A stretch of DNA of 21,172 bases from Planctomycetia bacterium (GCA_005778045.1 SXKQ01000042.1:1-21172); one strand, 5' to 3'; positions 1 through 8,393 are shown, numbered from the stretch's first letter. Translations and numbers: made by a program. Notes: generated from the letters alone by a model not told the origin.

Positions 1-1
1 C

Positions 2-379
2 ATCGTCCCCGGCGGTGGCGTGGCGCTCTTGCGCGCGGCCGACGGCATCGATGACTCTAAGTTCAAGGGCGAGGAGCGCTTCGGTGCCATGATCATCAAG
101 CGCGCACTCGAGGCGCCGCTGCGTCAGATCTCGCAGAACGCGGGCTACGACGGCGCGGTGGTGGTCGAGAACGTGCGCGAGAAGGGCGGCTCGTACGGCT
201 TCAACGCACTCACCGGCGAGTACACCGACATGTTCAAGGCCGGGGTGATCGACCCCGCAAAGGTCGTGCGCTCCGCACTGCAGAATGCGGCCTCGATCGC
301 GGGCCTGCTGCTCACGACGGACTCGATGATCACAGAACTCAAGGACAACACCGCCAAGGTCGAAGGCTCGATCGCCTGA
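2..379 (+). CDS. groEL: Chaperonin GroEL, C-terminal part (5' truncated by window)
   Basis: The open frame enters from the left edge at base 2 and ends with TGA at 377-379, giving the last 125 residues of a 60-kDa chaperonin. Visible landmarks are [12 protein letters not shown] at the start, the [11 protein letters not shown] segment, [21 protein letters not shown] and [16 protein letters not shown]. All are characteristic of the GroEL equatorial domain, which binds ATP and makes inter-ring contacts. The tail ends in KVEGSIA and lacks the Gly-Gly-Met repeats of many GroELs. The family folds proteins in the cytosol as a double heptameric ring with GroES. groES and any CIRCE operator would lie upstream, outside the window. 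The gene heads a chaperone block with dnaJ and grpE on the same strand. The identification is very safe; only the N-terminal three quarters are unseen. Confidence 0.98.
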   Translation: MVPGGGVALLRAADGIDDSKFKGEERFGAMIIKRALEAPLRQISQNAGYDGAVVVENVREKGGSYGFNALTGEYTDMFKAGVIDPAKVVRSALQNAASIAGLLLTTDSMITELKDNTAKVEGSIA

Positions 380-396
380 GATCCGCCGCGACGAAC

Positions 397-435
397 GTGC
401 CCCGGCGGAGCGCTCGCTGCGCTGCGCCGGGGCAC
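397..435 (+). terminator. Strong hairpin between groEL and dnaJ, possible terminator
   Basis: An 11-bp perfect inverted repeat (GTGCCCCGGCG at 397-407 and CGCCGGGGCAC at 425-435) encloses 17 nt. Within that loop, AGCG (409-412) can pair with CGCT (420-423) around a 7-nt apex. It begins 17 nt after the groEL stop. No T-run follows, so it is not a textbook intrinsic terminator. It could terminate weakly, protect the groEL 3' end, or separate groEL from dnaJ expression. Confidence 0.55.
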
Positions 436-481
436 GCTCAAATCCGCGAACCTTTCGCCCCACTCGAACACGACCGCGAAT

Positions 482-1603
482 ATGAGCGACAAGCGCGACT
501 TCTACGAGGTGCTCGGCGTCGAGCGCGGCGCGAACGAGGAGGAGATCAAGTAGGCCTACCGTAAGCTCGCGCTCAAGTACCACCCCGCCCGCAATCAGGG
601 CGACAAGGAAGCGGAGTCGAAGTTCAAGGAGGCGGCCGAGGCCTACGATGTGGTTGGAGACGCCGAGAAGCGCCGCCAGTACGACCAGTTTGGGCATCGC
701 GCCTTTGAGGGCGGCGCCGGCGGTGGACCGCGCTTCCACAACATGGAGGACATTTTCTCCGCCTTCGGGGACATCCTCGGCGGGCAGATGTTCGGCGACC
801 TCTTCGGCCAGCAGCGTCGCCGCAGCTCGGGCCCCCAGCCCGGCCGCGACCTCAAGATCGTGCTCGATCTCACGCTCGAGGAAATCGACTCGGGCGTCGA
901 GCGCACGATCGTGATGAAGCGCGAGGACCACTGCGGGGGCTGCAAGGGCTCAGGCGCTAAGCCCGGCACCTCCCGCAAGACCTGCGACACCTGCGCGGGC
1001 CGCGGCCAGGTCAGCCGAACGCAGGGCTTCTTCGCCATGGTCACGCCCTGCCCCACCTGTGCCGGCGCGGGCACGCGCGTCGAGTCGCCCTGCACGCAGT
1101 GCCGCGGTTCGGGTCGCGATAGCGTGCGCGCCGAGGTCAAAATCCAGGTTCCCGCGGGCGTCGAGGAAGGCATGCGCCTGCGCATCAGCCAGCAGGGCGA
1201 CGCGGGCGACCCCGGTGCGCCGCGCGGCGACCTGCACTGCGTGATCCGCGAGGTCGAGCACAAGATCTTCCGGCGCAGCGGTGCCGACGTGATCACGGAG
1301 ATCCCCGTCTCCTTCGCGCAGATGGCGCTCGGCGACTCGGTCGAGATCCCGACCCTGCGCGGTCGCGCGGAGATGAAGATCGACCCCGGCACCCAGAGCG
1401 GCAAGATCCTGCGCCTGCGCGGACAGGGTCTGCCGGTGCTCGAGGGCCGCGGTCGCGGCGACCAGCACGTGCGGCTGTTCGTCGAGGTGCCCAAGAAGCT
1501 CTCCGACCGCCAGAAGGAGCTCCTCAAGGAGTTCGCTGAGCTCGACCGCAAGAGCTCGGGCAATACGTCGTTCTTCGACAAGATCGTGGGTTACTTCAGC
1601 TGA
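482..1603 (+). pseudogene. dnaJ: DnaJ co-chaperone with in-frame amber codon and HPA in the J domain
   Basis: Read from ATG 482, the frame encodes a 373-codon class I DnaJ of normal length. It starts MSDKRDFYEVLGVERGA, but codon 24 is TAG (551-553) where the family usually has Lys in EEIKKAYRKLALKYHPDRN. The catalytic HPD triad reads HPA (codon 36, GCC at 587-589). The rest is intact: a QYDQFG segment, a Gly/Phe-rich linker, four zinc motifs (CGGCKGSG, CDTCAGRG, CPTCAGAG, CTQCRGSG, about residues 151-212), then the substrate-binding C-terminal domains. The HPD aspartate is required in this family to stimulate DnaK ATPase. Downstream of the TAG the first in-frame start-like codon is GTG at 650. 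It would give a 317-residue protein without a J domain, but no well-placed Shine-Dalgarno precedes it. A pseudogene, a reinitiated J-less product, or sequence error are all possible. grpE follows after 14 bp. Confidence 0.8.
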
Positions 1604-1617
1604 GTGCGAGCCGATTC

Positions 1618-2151
1618 ATGAGCGAAGCAGAACCGAACACCGGAACCGACGCAGTCCCCGAGTCCGAGCGCCTGCGCAGCGAGCGCGACGACCTGCTCGC
1701 GCAACTCGCCCGTGCGCGCGCCGACTACCAGAACCTGCGCAAGCGCACGCAAGTCGACATCGACAACAGCGTGCGGCGCTCGCTCGAGGGCCTGCTGCAG
1801 GGCCTGCTCGTGCTGCTCGACCACCTCGACTTCGCGCTCGCCTCCAAGGTCGAGAGCGAGGATGGCAAGGCGCTCGCCAAGGGCGTCGAGCTCACGCGCC
1901 TGTCGTTCGAGCAGGTGCTGGCCCAGGAAAACGTGCAGCCGATCGCGGAGACCCGCGCGTTCGATCCGCGGCTGCACGAGGCCGTGGCCATGGTCCCGAG
2001 CGCGAGCCATGCCGCGGGCGAGGTCGTGGTGACCCTGCGCCGCGGCTGGATGTGGCGCGGGCAGGTGCTGCGCGCCGCCCAGGTGCAGGTGGCCAGCGCC
2101 CCGGCCGCGAGCGAAACTTCCCCCGCAGAAGTCCCGCCCAAGGCAGACTAG
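1618..2151 (+). CDS. grpE: Nucleotide exchange factor GrpE
   Basis: A 177-residue protein, the usual length for GrpE, which releases ADP from DnaK in the cytosolic Hsp70 cycle. The N-terminal part is charged and helical (SERLRSERDDLLAQLARARADY), followed by QNLRKRTQ, the family hallmark of the long dimerising helix. The C-terminal beta-domain carries the region around FDPRLHEAVAMVPS and ends near GWMWRGQVLRAAQVQVA. A low-complexity Ala/Pro/Ser tail follows. The ATG lies 14 bp after the dnaJ stop, with no clear Shine-Dalgarno, so translation probably depends on the upstream gene. The stop is TAG. The reading frame is intact, in contrast to the damaged dnaJ next to it. Confidence 0.96.
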   Translation: MSEAEPNTGTDAVPESERLRSERDDLLAQLARARADYQNLRKRTQVDIDNSVRRSLEGLLQGLLVLLDHLDFALASKVESEDGKALAKGVELTRLSFEQVLAQENVQPIAETRAFDPRLHEAVAMVPSASHAAGEVVVTLRRGWMWRGQVLRAAQVQVASAPAASETSPAEVPPKAD

Positions 2152-2154
2152 GAT
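2149..2154 (+). promoter_or_regulatory. TAGGAT before fmdB: possible -10, or partial Shine-Dalgarno
   Basis: TAGGAT overlaps the grpE stop codon and ends 6 nt before the fmdB ATG at 2161. It fits the TANNNT motif seen at other starts here. The same bases contain AGGA, which could instead act as a weak ribosome binding site, so the role is ambiguous. Confidence 0.3.
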
Positions 2155-2160
2155 TGCGCG

Positions 2161-2442
2161 ATGCCGACCTACGACTACAAGTGCGATGCCTGCAAGCACG
2201 CCGTCGAGTACTTCCAGTCGATGAGCGAGGCGCCGAAGAAGAAGTGCCCCAAGTGCGGCAAGTCGAAGCTGGTGCGCCAGCTCGGAACCGGCGCCGGCAT
2301 CCTCTTCAAGGGCTCGGGCTTCTATCAGACCGACTACCGCTCGGACTCCTACAAGAAGTCCGCCGGCGCAGACTCGTCCTCGGGCTCTTGCTCGGGTGAC
2401 ACCAAGTCGTGCGCGGCCAACGGCGGCCCCTGCGCGAGCTGA
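2161..2442 (+). CDS. FmdB-family zinc-ribbon protein
   Basis: A 93-residue protein that starts MPTYDYKCDACKH, the signature of the FmdB/CxxC_CXXC_SSSS putative regulatory family. Two CxxC knuckles (Cys8/Cys11 and Cys29/Cys32) form a probable zinc ribbon. The stretch GSGFYQTDYRS is conserved in the family. The tail is rich in Ser, Gly and Cys (extra Cys in SCSGD, SCAAN, GPCAS), which is common in FmdB proteins. The biochemical role of the family is unsettled; a regulatory or metal-related role is assumed only from its founding member near formamidase genes. The gene follows grpE by 9 bp and probably shares its transcript. It converges with the HAD gene, with 9 bp between the two stops. Confidence 0.88.
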   Translation: MPTYDYKCDACKHAVEYFQSMSEAPKKKCPKCGKSKLVRQLGTGAGILFKGSGFYQTDYRSDSYKKSAGADSSSGSCSGDTKSCAANGGPCAS

Positions 2443-2451
2443 GCTCGCTGG

Positions 2452-3297
2452 CTAGGACGGACCGAGGAAGAGCTCCTCGACCAGCTCGCCGATCGTCCCG
2501 CTGTCGCAGGTGCCGAGTACCCGGTCGGCCACGGCGAGCGCCTCGGGGTAGGCGTTCCCCATCGCGCAGCCTAGCCCCGCCTCGGTCATCATCGGGACAT
2601 CGTTGCCAGCGTCCCCCACCGCCACCACGCGCTCGGGCCGAATAGCGTGCTCGTCGAGCAGCCAGCGCAGCGCCTCGGCCTTGCCCCGGCAAGGCGGGTG
2701 CACGTCGCACACGAGCAGCTTGCTGTCGCGGTGATGCGGCAGGCAGTTGAGCGGGAAATGCGTGATGTACATCGGCTGCTGGACAGCCGCCTCGAGTTCC
2801 GCAGCGACATCGTCGCTGCGCTCGTGCGTATTCGAGAAGAACGTCACGCGCATCGCGCGCAGGCGTTGCATGCGGGCGGGGTCGACGTACTCGACCGCCG
2901 TCATGTCGCGCAGCGCGCTCCACTCCGAATCGTTGCGCGGCGAGGTCGAGTACTTGATGCCCTCGCACATCGCGACGGTCATGAGCTCACGGTCGAGGCC
3001 AAAGCGCACGAGGCGCGCGAGCGTGCGTTCCGAGAGCACGCGCTCCTCGATCAGGCGCCGCTTCGAGGGGCACCACATCGCCGCGCCGTTGAACACCACG
3101 GCAGGGTTGTCGATGCCGAGCTGCTCGACCACGGGGATGGTCGCGAGCTCGGAACGCCCGGTCGCGATCATCACGCGCACGCCTCGGGACGAAGCCTCGC
3201 GGAGCGCCGCGAGCGTACGGGGATGGATGCGGTCCGCCTCGTCGACCAGCGTCCCGTCGAGGTCGAGCAGGATCGCGTCGTAGTTGCGCGCGTGCAT
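2452..3297 (-). CDS. Cof-type HAD-superfamily phosphatase
   Basis: A 281-residue cytosolic hydrolase with all four HAD motifs. Motif I is DLDGTLVDE (nucleophile Asp12, acid/base Asp14), motif II is ATGRSE (46-51), the motif III lysine is in CRGKAEAL (Lys206), and motif IV is GDAGNDVPM (228-236) for magnesium. The large insert between motifs II and III is the type C2 cap of Cof/YbiV-like enzymes, which act on small sugar phosphates, nucleotides or flavin-related phosphates. The substrate cannot be told from sequence. The end ALAVADRVLGTCDSGTIGELVEELF is also typical. The ATG at 3297 has no Shine-Dalgarno; a TAATCT hexamer sits 9 nt upstream. It lies 47 bp downstream of the big Ig-like gene on the same strand, but probably has its own promoter. 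Confidence 0.93.
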   Translation of the reverse strand: MHARNYDAILLDLDGTLVDEADRIHPRTLAALREASSRGVRVMIATGRSELATIPVVEQLGIDNPAVVFNGAAMWCPSKRRLIEERVLSERTLARLVRFGLDRELMTVAMCEGIKYSTSPRNDSEWSALRDMTAVEYVDPARMQRLRAMRVTFFSNTHERSDDVAAELEAAVQQPMYITHFPLNCLPHHRDSKLLVCDVHPPCRGKAEALRWLLDEHAIRPERVVAVGDAGNDVPMMTEAGLGCAMGNAYPEALAVADRVLGTCDSGTIGELVEELFLGPS

Positions 3298-3306
3298 GGG
3301 CCAAAG

Positions 3307-3312
3307 AGATTA
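3307..3312 (-). promoter_or_regulatory. Putative -10 (TAATCT) for the HAD gene
   Basis: TAATCT on the minus strand ends 9 nt before the ATG at 3297. No ribosome binding site is visible. This spacing would put the transcript start at or next to the start codon. No -35 is apparent. Confidence 0.45.
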
Positions 3313-3344
3313 GGGCGTGTGCACGCGCGACGCCACGGCACCGC

Positions 3345-6300
3345 TCAGAGATCGAAGCGCAGGCTGGCGGTCTTGCCGGCCTCGACCACGACCTCCTGCT
3401 TCGATTCCCCGTCCTCCCGCTCGCTGATCATGCGGCCGAACGTGCGCACCGTCACGATCCAGCGTCCGCCCTCGAGGTCCTCGAGGCGCGCGCGACCTTC
3501 CTGCAGGACCGCCTGAGAAGGATCGCTGCCCGGCTTCCTGCCGACGAGCCACGCAAAGACGATGCCCTCCGCCTGCGGCTCTCCGCCGCGGAAGACGCTC
3601 ACCTCGATGGATCCCGACGGCAGCAGTTGCAGGTCGACGCGCGAGCGCGCCTCGTTCGGGCCGAGCTCGAGCTCCTCCGACTTGGCGCTGCGGAAGTCCT
3701 TCGCCTTCGCCTTGACCACGAGCTTCACGCCCGGCTTCACGCCGCGCAGCGAATAACGCCCGTCCTCATCCGTGCGCGCCGAAGGCTCGTCGCCGCCGAG
3801 CATCATGGTGCTCTCGTCGCGCTCGCCGCCGGCGAATGCCACCACCATGCTCACCGCACCCGTGCGACGAATTCTCGACGGGCGCTCGACCGTCACCTTG
3901 GCGCGCGCCACCGGCTTGCCGTCGGGGCCCGTGACCCGGCCTTCGATCACCGCGACGTCGAGCGCGATGTCGAGCTCGCGGTCGTCGCTGCCGATCGTCA
4001 CGTCCACTTCGGCCGGCATCGCGCGGCTCTTGTGCGTCACGCGCGCCGTGTAGTCACCCGACTTCACGTTCTGGACCTCGTAGCGCCCGCGGCCATCCGT
4101 GCGTCCGCTCGGGCCGCCGCCCATCCCGAAGATCATCATGCGTCCGCTCTCCTCGCCGGCGTCGGCCTTGCGCTCGAGTGTCACGAGTGCGCCCGCGAGC
4201 GGCGCACCGCCTTCGGTCACCACCCCGCGCAGCGCGACCCGCAGCGGGGCGAGCAGCTCGAGCGCGGTCTCCGCGTTCTCGGCCACCGCAGCCTCGACCC
4301 AGCCGGGCTCCTGTTCGCCGCCCATGATGCCGGCGATGACGAACTGCACGTCACCGCCGCCGAACGACATGGAGCTCGAGTCTGGGCGGAAGCGATGCAG
4401 GCCCGGCGCGAGATGCCGGAACACGACCACGCCGCTCGCGTCCGTCACCTCGGGACGGTCGGGCCCGGACAAGGGCGCGGGGGGAGCGCCCGGAACGCGC
4501 GCCATGCGCCGCTCGATCTTCGCGCCCGCGACCGGCCGCCCTTGGACGTCCTTGAGGGTCACGCGCACGCTGCCGCCAACGCTCAAGCGCACCTCGCGCG
4601 CCTCGGGCTGGCCGACCGCGCAGGTGAAGGGCTCGCTGCGATGGGGCGCGTGCTCCGCGTGCTCGACAGCGAGCGTGCAGCGCGCGCCCTCGAAGCTGTT
4701 GAGCCGAGCGACGCCGCTCTCATCGGTGCGCGCGGTGGCACTGCTCTGGTCTCCGAACTCCAGCGGCTCTGGGCCGTCCGACGACGCGCCGAAGCTCACG
4801 GTCCGCGCGATGAATACGCCGTCGACGCCGCGCTCCTCTCGCACGCGGCGCAGGCTCACGCGCGCGCCAGCCACCGGAGCCCCGGACCCCGCATCGAGCA
4901 CGGTGACCATGAGCAGCGGCGCAGGCTCCAGCTCGATGGTGCCAAGGTCGGTCTCGGCGCCCGGGCCGAGCGGAATGTCGAGCCGCGACCACTCGCGGTA
5001 GCCGGTTGCCGTGATCCACAGGTTGGCGGTGTCGCTGTCGCCCCGCCGGCGCAGGTTGCCGAGCTTGCCGCGACCGCCCGGATGCGCCTTCGACTCGTCC
5101 CCCGTCTCGAAGTACGGCCAGCGTGCATGCTCCTTGTCGAGGCTGCCTTCGACGCGGAACGACTCCAGCGGCGCCTTCGTGCGCGCGTCGACCACCGTGA
5201 ACACGAGCGCCGAGTCCGGCTGGTACTCGAGCTGCAGGCCGCGGTCGCCCGCGCGCGCCTCGACCTCGCGCGACATGCGCGGAGCGAGAGAGAGCATGCC
5301 CTTCCCCTCGTTCAGCCGCAGCTCGTTCAGCCGCAGCTCGTTCAGCCGCAGCTCGTTCAGCCGCAGCGAGACGTCGTACGCCGCGTCGGGTCGCACGCCG
5401 CGCACGGTGAACGTGCCGTCCTTCTCGAGGCGCGCCGAGCGCGACGCGCGCGCGGCGCCCATGGACTCGCCCTCACGTTCTCCGCGCCGCTCGATGGCGT
5501 GAACGCGCAGTACGTCGATCGTTCCCTCCGGCACGCCTAGCGCGACGCCGGAGATCTGGCCGCCCGGCTCGAGCCGCAGCACCACCCCGTCGCGGCGCTC
5601 GTCCGCTCGCAGGCTGCCCTCGAGCTTGGAGCGCAGGGTCGGATGCTCGTCCGACTCGACGGCGAGCTCGAGCTCGCCCGCGGGCAGGATGTCGAGCTCG
5701 AACGAGCCGTCGGCGCGCGTCTCGCCGAGCGCCTCGCCGCTCGAGCCGTCGACAACCCACAGGATCCCATCGTTCGGGTCCCCGCCGAGCGTGCGCGAGA
5801 TGCGTGCGCCTCCGACGCCTGCGCCGCGACTGTCGACCACACGACCGGTCACGACGGGCCCCGCGCTCAGGGTGAACGTACCCGCGTCGTAGAGCTCGCC
5901 AGCGGGAATCGAACGCGCAACATCGAGCGGTGCGTGGCGCGCCGCTCGCAACCGCAGCGTCACGTCACCGGGCCGCCGGAGCTCGAGCGTGAAGCGACCG
6001 TCGGAGTCCGTGGTCGCACGCCCCTTGCGATCGCGCTCCTCCTCACCCGTGGCCTGCTCGAACGCAATCTGGAACTCGAAGGGCCCCTCGCCCGCGCGCA
6101 CCTTCACGCCCTCGACCGGGGCACCCGACTCGTCCTGCACGCGGCCGATCACCCGCAACCCCGCGGCGGCGACGGGCATCGCGGCTCCGCGGACGATTCC
6201 CGGCTGCGTCGGATCGATGGCCCGCCGCTCGAGAGGCACCTCGCGCGCGAGCTCGACGGACACGGGCGCGGAGATCTCGCCCGCTGCGGGCGTCGCTTCG

Positions 6301-6434
6301 GGAGCGGCCGGGGCCGGCGCGCTCGGCAGCGCAGCCTCGTCCCGCTGCGCGGGAGCCTGCTCCCGGGAGCGCCACAGGAGTATGCCGGAAACGGCGAGGA
6401 TCAAGAGGACGAGGAGCAGCAGGGAGCGCTTCAT
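3345..6434 (-). CDS. Large membrane-anchored protein with repeated carboxypeptidase-regulatory-like (Ig-fold) domains
   Basis: A 1029-residue protein. It starts MKRSLLLLVLLILAVSGILLW, an N-terminal signal anchor or uncleaved signal, followed by an Ala/Pro/Glu-rich linker to about residue 90. The rest is a chain of beta-sandwich modules. At least six begin with the carboxypeptidase-regulatory-like pattern: GRVQDESGAPVEGVKV, GRVVDSRGAGVGGARI, LDAGSGAPVAGARVSL, KDVQGRPVAGAKI, GVVTEGGAPLAGALVTL and GRVTGPDGKPVARAKVTV. Matching DGRYSLRGVKPG-type strands follow. No catalytic domain is visible. Such proteins are usually exported and serve adhesion, scaffolding or envelope roles; that is family inference. 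Residues 357-376 are four perfect LRLNE repeats, listed separately. It is divergent from the metallopeptidase gene at 6652. No clear Shine-Dalgarno precedes the ATG. Confidence 0.85.
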   Translation of the reverse strand: MKRSLLLLVLLILAVSGILLWRSREQAPAQRDEAALPSAPAPAAPEATPAAGEISAPVSVELAREVPLERRAIDPTQPGIVRGAAMPVAAAGLRVIGRVQDESGAPVEGVKVRAGEGPFEFQIAFEQATGEEERDRKGRATTDSDGRFTLELRRPGDVTLRLRAARHAPLDVARSIPAGELYDAGTFTLSAGPVVTGRVVDSRGAGVGGARISRTLGGDPNDGILWVVDGSSGEALGETRADGSFELDILPAGELELAVESDEHPTLRSKLEGSLRADERRDGVVLRLEPGGQISGVALGVPEGTIDVLRVHAIERRGEREGESMGAARASRSARLEKDGTFTVRGVRPDAAYDVSLRLNELRLNELRLNELRLNEGKGMLSLAPRMSREVEARAGDRGLQLEYQPDSALVFTVVDARTKAPLESFRVEGSLDKEHARWPYFETGDESKAHPGGRGKLGNLRRRGDSDTANLWITATGYREWSRLDIPLGPGAETDLGTIELEPAPLLMVTVLDAGSGAPVAGARVSLRRVREERGVDGVFIARTVSFGASSDGPEPLEFGDQSSATARTDESGVARLNSFEGARCTLAVEHAEHAPHRSEPFTCAVGQPEAREVRLSVGGSVRVTLKDVQGRPVAGAKIERRMARVPGAPPAPLSGPDRPEVTDASGVVVFRHLAPGLHRFRPDSSSMSFGGGDVQFVIAGIMGGEQEPGWVEAAVAENAETALELLAPLRVALRGVVTEGGAPLAGALVTLERKADAGEESGRMMIFGMGGGPSGRTDGRGRYEVQNVKSGDYTARVTHKSRAMPAEVDVTIGSDDRELDIALDVAVIEGRVTGPDGKPVARAKVTVERPSRIRRTGAVSMVVAFAGGERDESTMMLGGDEPSARTDEDGRYSLRGVKPGVKLVVKAKAKDFRSAKSEELELGPNEARSRVDLQLLPSGSIEVSVFRGGEPQAEGIVFAWLVGRKPGSDPSQAVLQEGRARLEDLEGGRWIVTVRTFGRMISEREDGESKQEVVVEAGKTASLRFDL
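5307..5366 (-). repeat. Four perfect tandem copies of a 15-bp unit encoding LRLNE
   Basis: CTCGTTCAGCCGCAG is repeated exactly four times (5307-5321, 5322-5336, 5337-5351, 5352-5366). On the coding minus strand each copy reads Leu-Arg-Leu-Asn-Glu, so copy-number change keeps the frame. The absence of any substitution between copies suggests a recent expansion. It follows AAYDVS, where a beta-strand of an Ig-like module would be expected. Confidence 0.97.
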
Positions 6435-6639
6435 GGGACGGCTTCCGAGGGCGGAGTCGGGGCGGAGGGCACGCGAGGCGGCAAGGTACGCCAGCCGAGG
6501 CCCTGCATTGGAGCGCGGAACGACGAATTTCGCCTCCTCCGCCCTTCCTGCGCCAGCCTTTACGTCCTCTCCCTTGCGCCGGGGCAGGGGGCGCCGTTCT
6601 TATGAATCAGCCGCCCCCGCGCCGCCCGCCCGTGTCCAC

Positions 6640-6643
6640 GGAG
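6640..6643 (+). promoter_or_regulatory. Shine-Dalgarno GGAG for the metallopeptidase gene
   Basis: GGAG lies 8 nt before the ATG at 6652. It picks this start out of a longer open frame beginning at 5989, and the signal peptide begins exactly here. The 217-bp divergent intergenic region 6435-6651 also has TATGAAT at 6601-6607, a weak -10 candidate. I see nothing else in it. Confidence 0.6.
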
Positions 6644-6651
6644 TTCCCTGC

Positions 6652-8316
6652 ATGTCGCTGCGCACCCTCGCCTGCCTTCTCAGTCTCGTGACCTTCGCAC
6701 CGGCGCTCCCGGCCCAGCAGCTACCGAAGGTGGGCAAGGAGTACAAGGACGAGGTCGATCTGGGCTTCAGCATCAAGATGCCGTCCGACTGGCCCTTCGT
6801 GCCGGGACAGCCCGACGACAAGAACGAGATCGGCGGCTACTCGGGCGGCGACATGTCCGTGCTGATGGACCCCAAGACCGGGCGCCCGTTCCTCGAACTC
6901 GAGATCAAGCTGCTCAAGTTCGACCGTCGCAAGGCCAAGGACGGCGAGACGATCGAGGTCTCGTTGGACGGCGAGAAGGTCGAGATCGACCTCGGCGGTG
7001 GCGTCGCGAACTTCGCGGCCTGGTCGAAAAACCTGAAGTCGGGCTGGAAGCGCGAGGACAAGCTCTGCAAGGACCTCAAGGTCAACAAGGTCGAGACCAA
7101 GCTGCACGTCTACCGCAACGTGTTCGACAAGAAGGAGGACATCGCCGCCTTCCTGTGCGCGTGGGAGTACAAGCTGCAGCCCGACGTCGAGATCGTGATG
7201 CTCGGCTTCGCGCCCGCGGACGACAAGCGCTGGGGCAAGTGGGAAGGCACGCTCGAGTCGATGGCGAAGAGCTTCAAGTCGCTCGAGATTGCTAGCAAGA
7301 AGATCGCCGTCGCCAAGGGCGCGACCATGCGCGACGCGCGCCGCGCCGAGCTGCAGACGGAGATCACCAAGAACCCCGGCTGGAAGCTGTACGAGACGCC
7401 CAACTACTTCCTCGTGTCGTCGAAGAATGACGACAAGCTCTTCATGAAGGAGCTCATTGACCGCCTCGAGGCTATCCGCGAGCAGTACGAGGAGATCTAC
7501 CCGCCCGCGCTGGCCGCCGAGCTGCGCCAGCTCGCCAAGGCGCGCGAGGCCGCGGAAGCGGAGGAGAAGAAAAAGAACCCCGAGCAGGGCGAGGCCGAGC
7601 CCACCGAAGCGGACTTCGAGAAGGAGTTCGCGCAGCGCACGCGCGCGTCGCAGGGCGACCCGATGGAGCGCTCGAAGTGCAGCGTGGTGCGCGTGTGCTC
7701 GAGCGAGGACGAGTACCTCAAGTACTCCGGCCTCTACGGCTCGGCGGGCTACTGGTCGTTCCAGACCGAGGAGCTCGTGCTGTACGACGACCAGAAGGGC
7801 GGCGGGCGCGCCAACACGTGGGCAGTCCTCAACCACGAGGCCTTCCACCAGTACGTGTTCTACTTCTTCGGCAACCTCTCGCCCCACAGCTGGTTCAACG
7901 AGGGCACCGGCGACTTCTTCTCCGGCTTCCAGTTGGAAGGCTCGCGCTTCAAGCTCGAGCCGTTCAACTGGCGCGTCGGCACGGTCAAGGAGAACATCGA
8001 ACCCAAGAACCCGGCCGGCAAGTACGCGCCGCTCAAGGAGCTCGTGCGCTGGAGCCAGGCTGAGTACTACGGCCAGAACAAATACAAGCTCGGCGGCGGT
8101 GAGAACTACGCCCAAGGCTGGTCGTTCATCTACTTCCTGCGCACGGGCAAGAAGAAGGCCAAGGACTGGAACCCCGCGTGGGAGCCGATCCTCGACACCT
8201 ACCTGCGCACGCTGGTCGAGACCGACGACCTCGAGAAGGCCGTGGACAAGGCCTTCGCGGGCGTGGACTGGGACGAGCTGGAGCGGGTCTGGAAGAACTA
8301 CATACTGAGCCTGTGA
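6652..8316 (+). CDS. Secreted zinc metallopeptidase, DUF1570 / gluzincin-like
   Basis: A 554-residue protein with a cleavable signal peptide (MSLRTLACLLSLVTFAPALPA, then QQ). The N-terminal half (about 30-220) is a Lys-rich domain of unknown role with no catalytic motif. A middle segment (about 270-325) is charged and probably helical. The C-terminal half has the zinc site: NHEAFHQY gives His395, Glu396 and His399. WFNEGTGDFFSG follows, with Glu417 as the likely third ligand, 18 residues after the second His. This HExxH plus downstream Glu layout is that of gluzincins, and the flanking sequence resembles the DUF1570 family common in Planctomycetes. It probably acts in the periplasm or outside the cell; the substrate is unknown. 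It is divergent from the Ig-like gene and followed after 77 bp by a lipoprotein gene. No key residue is missing. Confidence 0.87.
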   Translation: MSLRTLACLLSLVTFAPALPAQQLPKVGKEYKDEVDLGFSIKMPSDWPFVPGQPDDKNEIGGYSGGDMSVLMDPKTGRPFLELEIKLLKFDRRKAKDGETIEVSLDGEKVEIDLGGGVANFAAWSKNLKSGWKREDKLCKDLKVNKVETKLHVYRNVFDKKEDIAAFLCAWEYKLQPDVEIVMLGFAPADDKRWGKWEGTLESMAKSFKSLEIASKKIAVAKGATMRDARRAELQTEITKNPGWKLYETPNYFLVSSKNDDKLFMKELIDRLEAIREQYEEIYPPALAAELRQLAKAREAAEAEEKKKNPEQGEAEPTEADFEKEFAQRTRASQGDPMERSKCSVVRVCSSEDEYLKYSGLYGSAGYWSFQTEELVLYDDQKGGGRANTWAVLNHEAFHQYVFYFFGNLSPHSWFNEGTGDFFSGFQLEGSRFKLEPFNWRVGTVKENIEPKNPAGKYAPLKELVRWSQAEYYGQNKYKLGGGENYAQGWSFIYFLRTGKKKAKDWNPAWEPILDTYLRTLVETDDLEKAVDKAFAGVDWDELERVWKNYILSL

Positions 8317-8363
8317 GCCGCGGCCCGGGGACAGATCTCTAGGAGAACCGGCCCCTGCGTCGA

Positions 8364-8369
8364 TAGGCT
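8364..8369 (+). promoter_or_regulatory. Possible -10 (TAGGCT) for the lipoprotein gene
   Basis: GATAGGCT lies 24 nt before the ATG at 8394 and is the same hexamer as in front of the lpxB-like gene. It would give a short leader of roughly 17 nt. No -35 is seen. Confidence 0.3.
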
Positions 8370-8393
8370 CCCCTCGGTCCACACGCACCTGCC

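Noticed and set aside
551..553. General reassignment of TAG as a sense codon
   Set aside because: grpE, HAD, kinase, toroid, FAH, Nudix, secreted hypothetical and SDR genes all end at TAG at the expected protein length, and no other internal TAG is seen.
5307..5366. CRISPR-like array
   Set aside because: The 15-bp units are directly adjacent with no spacers and encode part of a protein.
3627..5540. 637-codon open frame on the plus strand opposite the Ig-like gene
   Set aside because: It is His/Arg/Ala-rich with no domain, and is the mirror of a clear coding frame; long antisense frames are expected at this GC content.
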